A DNA stretch of 64,000 nucleotides from the NCBI GenBank assembly GCA_964017045.1, contig OZ024808.1, positions 20,639,284-20,703,283 of the forward strand, in the 5' to 3' direction. The position numbers and the translations under genes were made by a program. Of the stretch, positions 1-13,389 are shown one piece after another. Origin of the DNA: Omphiscola glabra. Its lineage: Eukaryota; Mollusca; Gastropoda; Lymnaeidae. The notes below the pieces were generated by a model. The model saw only the letters and a program-made list of their open reading frames with translations. It did no database searches and had not been told where the DNA came from. Numbering within the stretch: position 1 is the first letter of the stretch; each line of letters opens with the position of its first letter.

Positions 1-554
1 CGTTGAACAGATCGAGGCCTGTGAAACCCAACATGAAACCAGAGAACTCAAAAGCGGACAGAAGAGCCTACAGAACAATGAGTGACAACGTAGGTCTCTT
101 AAATGGAAGTGCCAAAACTGGGGGCTTTGTTCAACCTAATTCCAAAATGAATGAATCGTATCATTCTAAGCCTTCACAGAGTTCTCAAAGAAAATCAGAC
201 GATCCTAAAACAGCCAGCGAGGATACAGCTACTTCAAATGGATATAAGACGGTGTCTGATGGTGCATCTAATTCAAGTGGATCAATGACAATGTCTGATA
301 GTGAGTTTAATTCTCAGCTGGACAGCATGAGTGAAAAATGTGGAGTTCTAGAGTCAGGGTTTTCAGCTCAAAACAGAAGAACCCTTGCCAGAATGAGCAA
401 GGAACACAACAGTTCTAGTGAATCAATTGAAAAAATAGTCAAGGAAGACAAGGGGAATGATTATTCTAAGGAAGATAATGGGAACGACCATTCCAATGTT
501 GCAACTCACCTTGTTGAATGGATTGATGCTGCAGATCGTGTGACATTTCTGTAG
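1..554 (+). CDS. 3' end of an unidentified gene (partial, open at left edge)
   Basis: A reading frame open from the first bases runs to a TAG at 552-554, giving about 183 residues of C-terminus. There is no credible ATG at its beginning (the frame starts TTG), so it continues to the left, or an exon starts very near the edge. The protein is rich in Ser, Lys, Asp and Asn, with no membrane segment and no fold I recognise: it looks like a disordered tail, with repeated short motifs such as TMSD and KTVSD, and it ends in a more hydrophobic VEWIDAADRVTFL. The balanced codon use and absence of stops over 550 bases in otherwise very AT-rich DNA support coding. It could be the cytoplasmic tail of a receptor or transporter. 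I cannot name the family. Confidence 0.6.
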   Translation, partial: LNRSRPVKPNMKPENSKADRRAYRTMSDNVGLLNGSAKTGGFVQPNSKMNESYHSKPSQSSQRKSDDPKTASEDTATSNGYKTVSDGASNSSGSMTMSDSEFNSQLDSMSEKCGVLESGFSAQNRRTLARMSKEHNSSSESIEKIVKEDKGNDYSKEDNGNDHSNVATHLVEWIDAADRVTFL

Positions 555-3500
555 ACTGCAGCACCCCAACAGGTCCATCCATTGTGTGGTTTTTATTGAT
601 AACTTATTAATTTAAATGATTCTGATTCAATGCTTTTAGGTCCATCATTACATTTAAATTAAAATTGGGTCATTTCATTCATTGGTGCAAAATTTAGCTT
701 GTTAATAAAGAGGGGACTTAAAAAATGTGTGCTTCTACATTTTCATAATTCTCCTTAGATTTCATTCAATCCAAGCACAGTTTTGTAAAGCATAGTTAAG
801 TCATTAATGTATTACTGGTAACTGAATGTAACCACTGACAATTGTCTCACTTTTCATCAGTAGTCCACTTTGTAATCATTTCCTAACATATCTGTGATAT
901 TTGGAATAGGAACAGCAAATCCATGTTGAGGTAGTTGGTATGGAATATATTTCAATTGATAAATATGTTTTAAAAAAAGCTTTTTTTTTCTTTTATTTTT
1001 TTCAAATTATTTCTGCATTGATGAGCCTTAGGCTGGGGGAAAACTAATTTTTCTTATACATGGAAACAAGAGAAAGCTTATTGGATTCGACTTTGATAAC
1101 ATTTACAATTTTTAACTCTGCAACATGCTGTAAATAAATGTTTTTAACCTTTTGGTGTATTTTTAAATGAGTGGTAAATATGAATGTTATAGGATATTTT
1201 ATGAACAACGGAGTTGTAGCAACGTCATCTAGGATATGATTATTAATCCTTGCAAGGCAAGGCAGCTTGAAATATTTCAATCTTTACTTCTAGTACCGGA
1301 CATTAATTTTTGTAAAAACACAACCCGTATCATTCAGGTTGTGAGGTTACTCTAACCTGGTTTGTCTGACCATCGCTTTTTGTAACAAGTATTTGATAAG
1401 ACTCAAAATTTAATGGCAAAATTATGTTTTCTCAATGGTTGAAAAAAAAAAATTACAAATAAAAATTAATTCCCGACCATTATTAGTACATAGACATTCT
1501 TGATGACAGTATTATCAGATAAAATTGGTAGATGTGTCCAACCGTGCAATGCACGGTGTTGCCTTGCAGCTGAAGTCTCAATGACGCATTTAAAAGGCCT
1601 TATGATGAAACTTCACTGAAAATCAAGGGCTTTAATTAAAACATCAACATAAAAATTTTGTTTTTTCTCTTTGATCGTGGCACCAAATAATTTTTATGCT
1701 CCTTAAAGTAACACATGAACTTATGTCAAACTAACCATTAATCTGCAAGCCACTTTTAAGGTATAGAAATTAAAGTTGACATTCATCTTAATTATAATAA
1801 TATTCAACTATTTTTTTAAGACAAATTTGTTCATTTTTCTTTTTAAAAAGTATTTTCAACTTGAACAATTTGTCTAAGTTCTTTAATGTCATTGTGAAAA
1901 GATGTAATGATTTTATGCAGGCCTATTACTTGTTTCACAATCAACTTTTAAATGTATTATTGTTTTCTTATTAAGTTGGCACATTTTGTTTTAAAAAGTT
2001 AGCTTATTTTTTTGAGACTGAAGTTTTAAATGTTAAAACAATCCACTTTAAATGTATTTATTGTTTTCTTATTAGGTTAGCATGTTTTGTGAGATTGAAA
2101 TGCTTAAGTATTTTGAAAAAAGTTGTATTGTATTAATGATGTGACTTAGATCATTTACTTTTTTAATGTTCATTTTTAGTCAAAGTTTAATATTGTAATA
2201 ATTTGATGGTATAATATAATGATTGCTTGATTTGGTCATGATTTTAAATAAAATAAGTTTCCTAAAAAAGTTTATATACCAATCTTGAATACTGTGCCAA
2301 AGTTAAATAATGTTAAAAATTGATTGGCATCGCAGCAACTTTGATGACTCAACGTATGAATATATTATCTACAGCATTTCTTAAGTACAAAAATGTTTAT
2401 TCCTGTTGATTTTTTCAATCTTAATTTTTTGAAAACTTTATGAAATTATACTCAATAAACTTTTTTAGGATGCATAATCCCTTAATACATTCATTTAAAT
2501 TTGTTTATCCCAAACTTATAGGTAGATGTAAAACTTAAATGTTTTTATAAAAATGTCTTTTGCTAGGTACAAACATGGCATAAACTAACATATTTTTAAG
2601 ATGAGGCCTATTTAAAATAAAAGGAAAAGTTATGAGAAAAATAGACATTGCAATTTCAAAGTTTTGCCTACAGTCTAGTAGGCTTGATGTCAGTCTTCAA
2701 TATGTTCTTTGTTCATGGTATTGAAAAAAGTTATATATTTTTTTACAATTAGTGGGTTGATGCATATAAAAAGATTTATTATTTAAATTCGATTTATTTA
2801 AAGAAAAGCAGTCTGTGTTTAGTTATGTTCATGTGAAGCTTAACTTAATTACGTATTATTTGAATATGTTCGTATATCAATTATTTTTGCTAAAAATTAA
2901 GTATTCTTTGTAAATTAAATTAAAACTTAACAGCAGTTCAAAAATGTATTTTTTATAAAAAGCTCTTGAATTATGTCTTATTTAATGGTATTTTTTTTAT
3001 ATTTTGTTTTAACATAATTTTTTTTGTTTTTAATAAAACTTTTATTAAAAGAGGAAGTAATAACATAGAAGCTCACATAAATAAATTGTGTGTAGGCCTA
3101 CTTGTCGAATTGAACAAGGCTGAATTATTAGAATATTTCAAGATTGGAATTAACAACTTATTAAACACATTACATTAATTTTTTTGATAAAACTAAGTTG
3201 GAAAAAAACTGTTTTGGCGTCAACTTAAAAGGGAGGAAACTCTGTTATATTGCAAAGGGCATTAAAGCTTTTCCTTTTAAAAAAATTAGATTTAATAATT
3301 GATTTTATGCTCAAAACTAACGTAATTTTATTTTTAAAAAGGACCATTTTTAGCTTTTGTTCTTGTCTTAATTAAAAAAAAATGTTTTTAATTTTTTTTC
3401 ATGTTCTTTGTACTAAATAGTATTTTAATAAAGAGAAGTATAAATTAGAAAATCTTTGTCATTTTTTACAAATTTTTCACCCATTTTAGCAATTATATCC
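555..3500 (+). other. Probable 3' UTR and AT-rich intergenic DNA
   Basis: This stretch has no supported gene. It is very AT-rich, with homopolymer runs and short chance frames. AATAAA polyadenylation-type hexamers occur at 704-709 and 2454-2459, so the 3' UTR of the left-edge gene probably ends in here. Which signal is used cannot be told from sequence alone. Confidence 0.4.
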
Positions 3501-4654
3501 GAAATGTATTTATAATGTTTTTGCTTTTAAAGATCTCAATTAAAATAAATTAATAGTTGAATTGTTGCATGAAGTAGTTTTACTTAATAAAAATGAAAAT
3601 GTTCTGTGGCCCACTCATACCAGTAAATTTCTATTAAAAAAAAGCAAATTTAAATATACAGAAACAAAAAACTATACCGCCTTCCAGCACACTCATCGGA
3701 AAATACAAATATTATTTCACACACGCACACCCACAGAGCACAATATTGCAACTTTATGAATCTCGTACATGTTAGGAAATATATCAAAAATCGCCCTCGT
3801 GGATAGGAAAGCTGACGGCCAATCTACAGGGAATAAATCGGCAGGGCCGGCTCAAGGCAGGTGCGATGCGTGATCATAACACAGGCGCCATGGTGCCCAA
3901 ACCGCCGAAGAATTTTGCTCACATAGCCCACCACATTTCCTATCATCAAACATCGACCTTGACCCAGTAACTGTTAAGCAACGTAGCGATGATTTCTATT
4001 GAAAGCGATATTTGCCAATAACTTAAATACTGAAGAGTTGCGTTTAAACTTTGCAACATTAAAAAGCCAGAAAAGTAGATTTTTTTTTCGAAAAAGCCAA
4101 TTTGTTGCATTAATTCTGCCAATTCGGCCTATTTTATATTGAATTTGAATAAAAATTTGTTAAAATAAAAAATTTAAAAAAAGTAAAAATTGTTGAACTT
4201 TTCCATAATTTTCCAGATAGCGAAAATTTCAAAATTTCACCCAAACTAAAAACGTCTAGCACCGGTCCTGTAAAATCAAAACGATCCAGTAATTATATGT
4301 TAGAAATTGCGTCACCTAAATGCATTCTTTAGAACAAATAGAACGCATTCGAACGAAAATAACTTGTTCCCAATCAAAAGTAGGGTTGAGTAAGGAGTGA
4401 TACAGCACATATACTCTGTGACGTCAGAGAAAAGCAAAACAGATGGGCGATAAGTAGTGGCGGCTAAAAGAGCTCGAAATGAAATTGGGTCAAGTCTTGG
4501 GGTATAATATAAAAGTGCTACTTTCTCGTTACTAAAAATTTGTGTGGGGGGGGGGGTGGGGGTAAAGTTGTTTAAAGTTAATATTTTATGCAGCCAACTA
4601 GTGACCTTGGCAGTAAAGATTATCCACCAGAAATTTCGAGAATAGACCCTAAGG

Positions 4655-4829
4655 CAGAGGCGTAGCGTAGGGGGGCAGGGGGTACAGATGTACCCGGGCG
4701 CCAGCTAGTTAGGGGCGCCAAAATTTGCTTTGCCATTATTTTATTGATGAAATAATGGATTTGAGAGTTGAAAAAAGGAAAAGAAGGCGCTTTAATCTCT
4801 TGGCAGTAGAGATTTTCCACCAGAAGAGG
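4655..4829. mobile_element. hAT-like MITE fragment (CAGAGGCGTAGC family)
   Basis: It begins CAGAGGCGTAGCG followed by a G-rich stretch and GGGCGCCAGCTAG, and contains GAAGGCGCTTTAA. Both blocks recur in the copy at 27013-27161. CCCTAAGG occurs on both sides (4647-4654 and 4830-4837), but those octamers lie inside longer imperfect direct repeats (about 4605-4654 and 4799-4837), so they need not be a true target duplication. The right end lacks a clean inverted terminus. Confidence 0.4.
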
Positions 4830-5308
4830 CCCTAAGGGCATTTCCAGAGTTATGTGACCAAACAATGCAAATGTTTGAAAGGATACCCAAATAGATAAAA
4901 TAATTTAAAAGTTCAAATTTCAAGTGATATCTTTAGCATGTATCCCCCACCCCGAAGGTGCCCCCAGATTGTTTTTCCCTTTGTCTTATTTAAGACTTGG
5001 TACTGTGACCAACCGTGGCCAGTTGCAGTTCTGGCCCCTATTCTATTCTTAACCTGAATAAATTATGGATTTGTATATAAAAGCTCTTTTAACACATGCG
5101 AAAATATAAATGTGTTTTGCCTTGCTAGTGTGTTCCCTAATTTTAATATGAAAACCAACCTATTAAGTAGGCCTTCTAATTATGATTACTTAAGTAAACA
5201 TTCGTTTAAAGTGTTTTTTCCCGCAAAAAAATATTGTATTGTCCTGTTCTCGTGGCCAACCTACGTGAAATTAAAAAAAGGGCTAGCTTTTTTAACTTTA
5301 CCTCCAGG

Positions 5309-5368
5309 CAGTGGCGTAGCTAGGGATGGTGTCACCCGGTGTGACGCGCACCCCTTGCTACGCCACTG
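5309..5368. mobile_element. Minimal palindromic MITE, hAT-type termini
   Basis: The 60-bp element begins CAGTGGCGTAGC and ends GCTACGCCACTG, a perfect 12-bp terminal inverted repeat. The CAGTGGCGTAGC terminus is typical of hAT elements. The flanking octamers CCTCCAGG and TCCCTAGG agree at only five of eight positions, so the target duplication is degraded or absent. It has no coding capacity. Confidence 0.55.
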
Positions 5369-5967
5369 TCCCTAGGCACCGTTACAGCCACACACTTGGA
5401 AATTAGTCTCGCACAGTACCTCAACATTTTTTATGTTAGATTTAAACAGCCGTCTTGACAGACATATCGAGAAGATGTCAGAAAAGAGAAGAGTTAAAAA
5501 GTGGTATACTCTAGACATATATAAAATAGTGGACATACCACTCAACAGTAGGCCGTCACTGACACGTTATGATACGGTTGTACATCAGCAGGGGGACCAT
5601 GCGTGAAGACGAAAACTGATGAGTTGGTCCGAACGGAAGGATGTGGTGATGCAGGCCAGAGCCGTCAGCGGGCTGTAGTGCCATCGATGATGATGATTTT
5701 ACCGTCGCTTTTTGTGAGGTTTTTTTGTATAGCTGGATTTGTGATAGAACATTCAGAAACATATGAGATGGAGAAACTGTGGCCCGCCATTCTGTTGGAG
5801 CGAATACACATTTGTTTTGTTTTATTTAATTAATGGATGTTAATTTTTAAGTTCATGATTATGTCTGTTAAATTGTATGTACAGCGTGGTGAGCACAGAA
5901 AACTTCTAATAATAATAATAATAATTTGCCTTAGGTATACAAAGTAGGCCTGGTGGATATATTATCA

Positions 5968-7211
5968 TCATATCATATATCATATCATATCATATATATA
6001 TATAAAAGTGAAAATCTGTTTGTTTGTTTGTCTGTTCCACAAAGGCTTTTACACGGATTGATGGATCTTGACAAAACTTGGCACATATATCCATCATTAT
6101 CCAGAAGGAACTCTTAAGGGGTTGAGAACTTTTAATAACATTTCGTTTGGGGCCGGGGGCCCCGAATTCGTTTTTTCTTATATGAGCTATATAAATATCA
6201 ATTGGATTAATACTCCTACATGAATGGATGGATCTTGAACAAACGTAGTACACGTACACTTGATTATCCATACTCAAATACTGAAGGGTACCGAACTCAT
6301 AATATCCATACCTCTGGGGCCGGGGGGCCCCATTTAATTTTTCCTTATATAAACTATATAAATATCAATAGGCTTAGATAACACTATAGGTTATATGTGA
6401 ATTCATGGATATAGGCCTAGGGTGATAGCAATACACTTCACTGTCCGTACAGAAATATCGGTGGATTTTAAACTATCAATATCCAATCTAGAATTTTCCA
6501 GAAAGTTCGATAACTTTAAAACGCTATTTCTATGGAATTATTCAATAGATATTAATGGGACACATTTTAAATTTTAACTTCATAACTTACCTGAATATCC
6601 AGAAGGAACTCTTCAGGGGTTGAGAACGTTTAATAACATTTCGTTTGGGGCGGGGGGCCCCGAATTAGTTTTCTTTTGTATTAAGAGCTATATAAATAAA
6701 ATGACCGACAAATACTCCTACATGAATAGATGGATTTTGACCAAACTTAGTACACACACACTTGATTATCCATACTCAAATACCGAAGTGTACTGAACTC
6801 ATAATATCCATCCCTCTGGGGCCGGGGGCCCTATTTCATTTTTCCTTATATAAGCTATATAAATATCAAAAGGCTTAGATACCAGTTTAGTTTCTTTGTG
6901 AATGGATGGATATAGGTCTAACGTGGTAGCAATACACTTCATTGTCCGTATTGAGATATCGGTGGATTTAAAACTAAGAAGATCCCTTCTAGAATTTTCC
7001 AGAAAGTTCAATATCTTAAAAAAGCTATATATATATATATATATATATGTCAAGATCAAATCGGGATTCTATCGGGAAATGGGATAACATTGGAAAGGTA
7101 GGTCCCTAGATGGAACAAGATCTTATGGAGAACAGTATACTAACGGGATCTGTAGGTTACCGGGATCGGGGTCCTAATGCAATCCCGGGCCACGCCGGGT
7201 ATATCGGCTAG
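5968..7211 (+). mobile_element. Non-autonomous Helitron-like unit 1
   Basis: This is the first unit of the array, preceded by (AAT)n and (TCATA)n simple repeats that blur its 5' boundary. The 5' region has the block TATATATAAAAGTGAAAATCTG followed by (GTTT)n and the GGATTGATGGATCTTGAC segment shared by every unit. The 3' end has the hairpin CCCGGgccacgCCGGG, then TATATCGGCTAG, matching the Helitron rule of a subterminal hairpin plus CTRR with a T following. HSF-type elements are at 6491 and 6992. No Rep/helicase frame is present, so the unit is non-autonomous. Confidence 0.7.
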
Positions 7212-8690
7212 TATATATATAAATGTGAAAATCTGTTTGTTTGTTTGTCTGTTCCACAAAGGCTTTTAAACGGATTGATGCATCATGACCAAACTTGGCA
7301 CATATATCCATCATTATCCAGAAGGAACTTTATGGGGTCGAGAACTTTTAATAACATTTCGTGTGACGCCGGGGGCCCCGAATTCGTTTTTTTCTTATGT
7401 GAGCTATATAAAAAAATTACAAACAAATACTCCTACATGAATGGATGGATATCGATCAAACTTAGTACACGTACACTTGATTATCCATATTCAAATACCG
7501 AAGTGTACTGAACTCATAATATCCATTCTTCTGGGGCCGGGGGCCCCATTTCATTTTTCCTTATATGAGCTATATAAATATCGATAGGGCTAATACTCCT
7601 ACATGAATGGATGGATCTTGACCAAACTTAGTACACATACACTTGATTATCCATACTCAAATACTACAGGGTACTGAACTCATAATATCCATTCCTCTGG
7701 GGCCGGGGGCCCCATTTCATTTTTCCGTATATAAGCTATATAAATATTAATATGCTTAGACCGCAGTATAGGTTCTATATGAATTGATGGATATAAGCCT
7801 AGGGTGAGCGCAATACACATCACTGTCCGTACTGAAATATCGGTGGATTTAAAACTAATAATATCCAATCTAGAATTTTCCAGAAAGTTCAATAACTTTA
7901 AAACGCTATATCTATGGCATTATTCACTAGATTTTAATGGGACAAATTTTAAATCTTAACTTCATAACTTACCTGAATGATTTTCATAGGGCCCCATCTC
8001 AGGCACATATAATTCGGTACAATTGTGGAATGGGCCCCCGGGGCCCATCTTTTAACTTAAATGTACTATAGTTGTAAAAATGCATTTAGTTGTATAATTT
8101 TTCGTATTCGAAGAATAATTACTTAGAAAAGACAGTTTTTACACAGTTCCAGGAGGATAACAGATTTAATCTAGAATGTTCCAGAAAGTTCTAAAGGTCA
8201 ATAGGCTTAATACTCCTACATGGATGAATAGATATTGACCAAATTTGGCACATATATCCATCATTATTCGGAAAAACGCTGAAGGGGTTATGAACTTTTT
8301 ATGACACTCCGTTTGGGGCCGGGGGCCCAAACTGTCGTTTTTTCCTATATGAGCTTTATAAAAAAAAATTAACAACAAATACTCCTTCATGAATAGATGG
8401 ATCTTGAGCAAACTTAGTACACATACACTTGATTATTCATATTCAAATATAGAATGGTACTGAACTTATAATATCCATTTCTCTGCGGCCGGGGGCCCCG
8501 TTTCATTTTTCCTTATATAAGCTATATAAATATCAATAGGCTTAGACAACACTACAGTTTATATGTGAATAGCTCGATATAGGCCAAGATGGAACGGGAT
8601 CCCATAGAGAACAGTATACTAGCGGGATCTGTAGGTCACCGGGATCGGGGTCCTAATGCAATCCCGGGCCACGCCGGGTATATCGGCTAG
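7212..8690 (+). mobile_element. Non-autonomous Helitron-like unit 2
   Basis: It starts directly after the CTAG of unit 1, with TATATATATAAATGTGAAAAT, and ends in the same hairpin plus TATATCGGCTAG. It contains several roughly 200-bp sub-repeats, each with GGGGCCGGGGGCCCC, a TATATAAA box and TGGATCTTGACCAAACTTAG. A GC palindrome is at 8032-8046 and HSF-type elements are at 7873 and 8174. It is 1479 bp long and non-coding. Confidence 0.72.
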
Positions 8691-10002
8691 TATATATATA
8701 AAAGTGAAAATCTGTTTGTTTGTTTGTCTGTTCCACAAAGGCTTTTACACGGATTGATGGATCTTGACAAAACTTGGCACATATATCCATCATTATCCAA
8801 AAGGAACTCTTAAGGGGTTGAGAACTTTTAATAACATTTCGTGTGGGGCCAGGGGCCCCGAATTCGTTTTTTTCTTATATGAGCTATATAAAAAAATTAC
8901 AAACAAATGCTCCTACGTGAATGGATGGATATCGATCAAACTTAGTACACGAACACTTGATTATCCATATTCAAATACCGAAGGGTACTGAACTCATAAT
9001 ATCCATTCTTCTGGGGCCGGGGGCCCCATTTCATTTTTCCTTATATGAGCTATATAAATATAGATGGGTTTAATTCTCCTAAAAGAATAAATGGATCTTA
9101 ACCAAACTTAGTACACATACACTAGATTATCCATACTCAAAAACTAAAGGGTATTGAACTCATAATATCCATTCCTTTGGGGCCGGGGGCCCCATTTCAT
9201 TTTTCCTTATATAAGTTATATAAATATTAATTGTCAATAGGCTTAGACAACACTATAGTTTCTATGTGAATTGATGGATATATGCCTAACGTGGTAGCAA
9301 TACACTGTCCGTATTGAAATAGCGGTGGATTTAAAACTAAGTATATCCAATCTAGAATTTTCCAGAAAGTTCGATAACTTTAAAACGCTATATCTATGGC
9401 ATTTTTCAATAGATTTTAATGGGACAAATTTAAAATTTAACTTCGTAACTTACCTGAATGATATTTATAGGGCCTCATCTCAGGCAAAACTAATTCAGTA
9501 CAATTATGGAATGGGCCCCCGGGGCCCATCTATTAACTTAAATGTACTACAGTTATAGAAATGCATTTAGTCGTATAATTTTTCGTATTCGAAGAATAAT
9601 TACTACTAATAAAAGACAGTTTTTACAAAGTTCGAGGAGGATAATACATTTAATCTAGAATGTTCCAAAAAGTTCTATAGGTCAATAGGGTTATAAAACA
9701 CTATAGTTTCTATGTCATTTGATGGATATAGGCCTTGGGTGGTAGCAATACACTTCACTGTCCGTTTTTAGATATCGGTGTAATTAAAACTAAGAATATC
9801 CAATCTAGAATTTTCCAGAAATTTCGATATCTTTAAAAAACTAAATCTATGTCACGATCAAATCAGGAAATGGGATAACATTGTAAAGGAGGGTCTCTAG
9901 ATGAAACGGGATCCCAAAGAGAACAGTATCCTAACGGTATCTGTAGGCCACCGGGATCGGGGTCCTAATGCAAACCCGGGCCACGCCGGGTATATCGGCT
10001 AG
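8691..10002 (+). mobile_element. Non-autonomous Helitron-like unit 3
   Basis: Its 1312 bp are bounded on both sides by the CTAG|TATATATA junction. The GC palindrome is at 9513-9527. HSF-type elements are at 9355 (perfect), 9658 (third pentamer changed to AAA) and 9808 (perfect). The terminal hairpin is CCCGGgccacgCCGGG, preceded by GGGATCGGGGTCCTAATGCA as in its sisters. Confidence 0.72.
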
Positions 10003-11310
10003 TATATATATAAAAGTGAAAATTTGTTTGTGGGTTTGTGTGTTCCACAAAGGCTTTTACACGGATTGATGGATCTTGACCAAACTTGGCACATGTATCC
10101 ATCATTATCCAGAAGGAACACTTACGGGGTTGAGAACTTTTAATAACATTTCGTGTGGGGCCGGGGGCCCCGAATTCGTTTTTTTCTTATATGAGCTATA
10201 TAAAACAATTACAAACAAATACTCCTACATGAATGGATGGATATCGATCAAACTTAGTACACGTACACTTGCTTATCCATATTCAAATACCGAGGGGTAC
10301 TGAACTCATAATATCCATTCTTCAGGGGCCGGGGGCCCCATTTCATTTTTCCTAATATGAGCTATATAAATATCGATAAGCTTAATACTTACTACATGAG
10401 TTGATGGATCTTGACTGAACTTAGTTCACATACACTTGATTATCCATACTCAAATACTAAAGGGTACCGAACTCATAATATCCTTGCTTCTGGGGCCGGG
10501 GGCCCCCATTTCATTTTCCTAATTTAAGCTATATAAATACCAATAGACTTAGACAACACTATAGTTTCTACGTGAATTGATGGGTATATGGCTAGCGCGG
10601 TAGCAATGCACTTCACTGTCCGTACTGAAACATCTGTGGATTTAAAACTAATAATATCCAATCTAGAATTTTCCAGAAAGTTCGATAACTTTAAAACGCT
10701 ATAACTATGGCATTATTCACTAGATTTTAATGGCACAAATTAAAAATTTTAACTATATAACTTACCTGAATGATTTTTATAGGGCCCCATCACAGGCAAA
10801 ACTAATTCAGTACAATTCTGGAATGGGCCCCCGGGGCCCCTCTATTAACTTAAATGTTCTACAGTTATAGAAATGCAATTAGTTGTATAATTTTTCGTAT
10901 TGGAAGAATAATTACTTAGAAAAGACAGTTTTTTCACGTTTCGATGAGGATAATACATTTAATCTAGAATGTTTCAGAACGTTCTATAGGTCAATAGGCT
11001 TAGATAACACTTTAGTTTTTTTGTTAATTGATGGATATAGGCCTAACGTGGTAGCAATACACTGCACTGTCCGTTTTTAGATATCGGTGTATTTAAAACT
11101 AAGAATATCCAATCTAGAATTTTCCAGAAAGTTCGATATCTTTAAACAGCTATATCTATGTCACGATCAAATCAGGAAATGGGATAACATTTGAAGGAGG
11201 GCCCCTAGATGAAACGGGTTCCCAAATAGAACAGAATCCTAATGGGATCTGTAGGCCACCGGGATCGGGGTCCTAATGCAATCCCGGGCCACGCCGGGTA
11301 TATCGGCTAG
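10003..11310 (+). mobile_element. Non-autonomous Helitron-like unit 4
   Basis: Its 1308 bp are bounded by CTAG junctions. From about 10240 to its end it is nearly identical to the corresponding part of unit 8 (offset +6798). The GC palindrome is at 10825-10839. HSF-type elements are at 10666 (perfect), 10967 (second pentamer TTT) and 11117 (perfect). It carries the usual 5' block and 3' hairpin. Confidence 0.72.
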
Positions 11311-13389
11311 TCATATCATATATATCATATCATATATATATATAAAAGTGAAAATTTGTTTGTTTGTCTGTTCCACAAAGGCTTTTACACGGATTGATGG
11401 ATCTTGACCAAACTTGGCACATATATCCATCATTATCCAGAAGGAACTCTTAAGGGGTTGAGAACTTTTAATAACTTTTGGTTTGGGGCCGGGGGCCCCG
11501 AGTTCGTTTTTTTCTTATATGAGCTATATAAAAAAATTACAAACAAATGCTCCTACGTGAATGGATGGATATCGATCAAACTTAGTACACGTACACTTGA
11601 TTATCCATATTCAAATACCTAAGGGTACTGAACTCATAATATTCATTCTTCTGGGGCCGGGGGCCCCATTTCGTTTTCCCTTATATGAGCTATATAAATA
11701 TAGATGGGCTTAATACTCCTATATGAATGGATGGATCTTGACCAAACTTAGTACACGTACACTTGATTATCCATACTCAAATACAAAAGGGTACCGAACT
11801 CATAATATCCATTCCTGGGGGGCCGGGGGCCCCATTTAATTTTTCCTTATATAAGCTATATAAATATTAATAGGCACTGAAAACACTTTAGGTTCTATGT
11901 GAATTGATGGTTATAGGCCTAGGGTGGTAGCAATGCACTTCACTGTCCATACTGAAACACCGGGGATTTAAAACTATTAATATCCAATCTAGAATTTTCC
12001 AGAAAGTTCGATAACTTTAAAACGCTATATTTATGGCATCATTCAATAGATTTTAATGGGACAAATTTAAAATTTTAACTTCATAACTTACCCGAATGAT
12101 TTTTAGAGGGCCCCATCTCAGGCTAAACTAATTCGGTACAATTATGGAATGGGCCCCCGGGGCCCCTCTTTTAACTTAAATTTACTATAGTTATAGAAAT
12201 GCATTTAGTTGTATAATTTTTCGTATTTGAAGAATAATTACTTAGACCAGACAGTTTTTACACAGTTCGAGGAGGATAATACATTTAATCTAGAATGTTC
12301 CAGAAAGTTCTATATGTCAATAGGCTTAGATAACACTTTAGTTTTTTTGTGAATTGATGGATATAGGCCTAACGTGGTAGCAATACACTGCACTGTCCGT
12401 TTTTAGATATCGGTGTATTTAAAACTAAGAATATCCAATCTAGAACTTTCCAGAAAGTTCGATAAATTTAAAACGCTATATCTATGGCATTTTTCAATAG
12501 ATTTTAATGGGAAAAATTTTAAATTTTAACTTCATAACTTACCTGAATGATTTTTATAGGGCCCCATCGCAGTCTAAACTAATTCGGTACAATTATGAAA
12601 TGGGCCCCCGGGGCCCCTCTTTTAACTTAAATGTACTTTAGTTATAGAAATGCATTTAGTTGTATAATTTTTCGTATTCGCAGAATAATTTCCTTAGAAA
12701 AGACAATTTTTACACAGTTCGATGAGGGTAATACATTCAATCTAGAATGTTCCAGAAAGTTCTATAGGTTAATAGGCTTAATACTCCTAGATTAAGGGAT
12801 GGATCTTGACCAAATTTGGCACATATATCCATCATTATCCGGAATGGACTCTAAATGGGTTATGAACTTTTTATCACATGCCGTTTGGGGCCGGGGGCCC
12901 CGAATTCGTTTTTTTCTTATATGAGCTATATACTTAAAATGACTGACAAATACTCCTGCATGAATTGATGGATCTTGACCAAAATTAGTACACATACACT
13001 TTATTGTCCATACTAAAATACCAAAGGTTACTAAACTTATAATATCCATTTCTCTAGGGCCGGGGGCCCCAATTAATTTTTGCGTATACAACCTATCTAT
13101 AAATAACAATAGGCTTAGACCGGTACGCACCGGTATCGGGATCCGACAACTATCGTTATCCCACTGATATCGAGATACCACCGGGATCTTTATACCGACG
13201 GGATTGGGATCATACCGGAATTGGGATCCAGTGGGATCAGAATCCCACCGGTAAACGGTATGCTAACGGGAGCGGGATACCGACAGGATTGGGAGCCCAC
13301 CGTGATCGGAATATTTATAAGGCTGTATACTGTAGAAGTTCTTTCGTTCCGAATGCTATCCCGGCAAATTTGCCGGGTATATCCGCTAG
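11311..13389 (+). mobile_element. Non-autonomous Helitron-like unit 5, long form with variant 3' end
   Basis: It starts TCATATCATATATATCATATC after the CTAG of unit 4 and is longer than most (2079 bp). Its 3' end differs from the common type: the hairpin is the perfect 18-bp palindrome CCCGGCAAATTTGCCGGG (13360-13377), followed by TATATCCGCTAG. Subterminal DNA (13105-13330) is rich in GGGATC-type words. HSF-type elements are at 11992, 12293, 12443 and 12745. The 3' part is repeated almost exactly in unit 6 (offset +2071), and the 5' part in unit 9 (offset +6798). Confidence 0.72.

Noticed and set aside
4647..4837. CCCTAAGG octamers as a perfect hAT target duplication
   Set aside because: The octamers are the inner ends of 40-50-bp imperfect direct repeats, so a local duplication explains them equally well.
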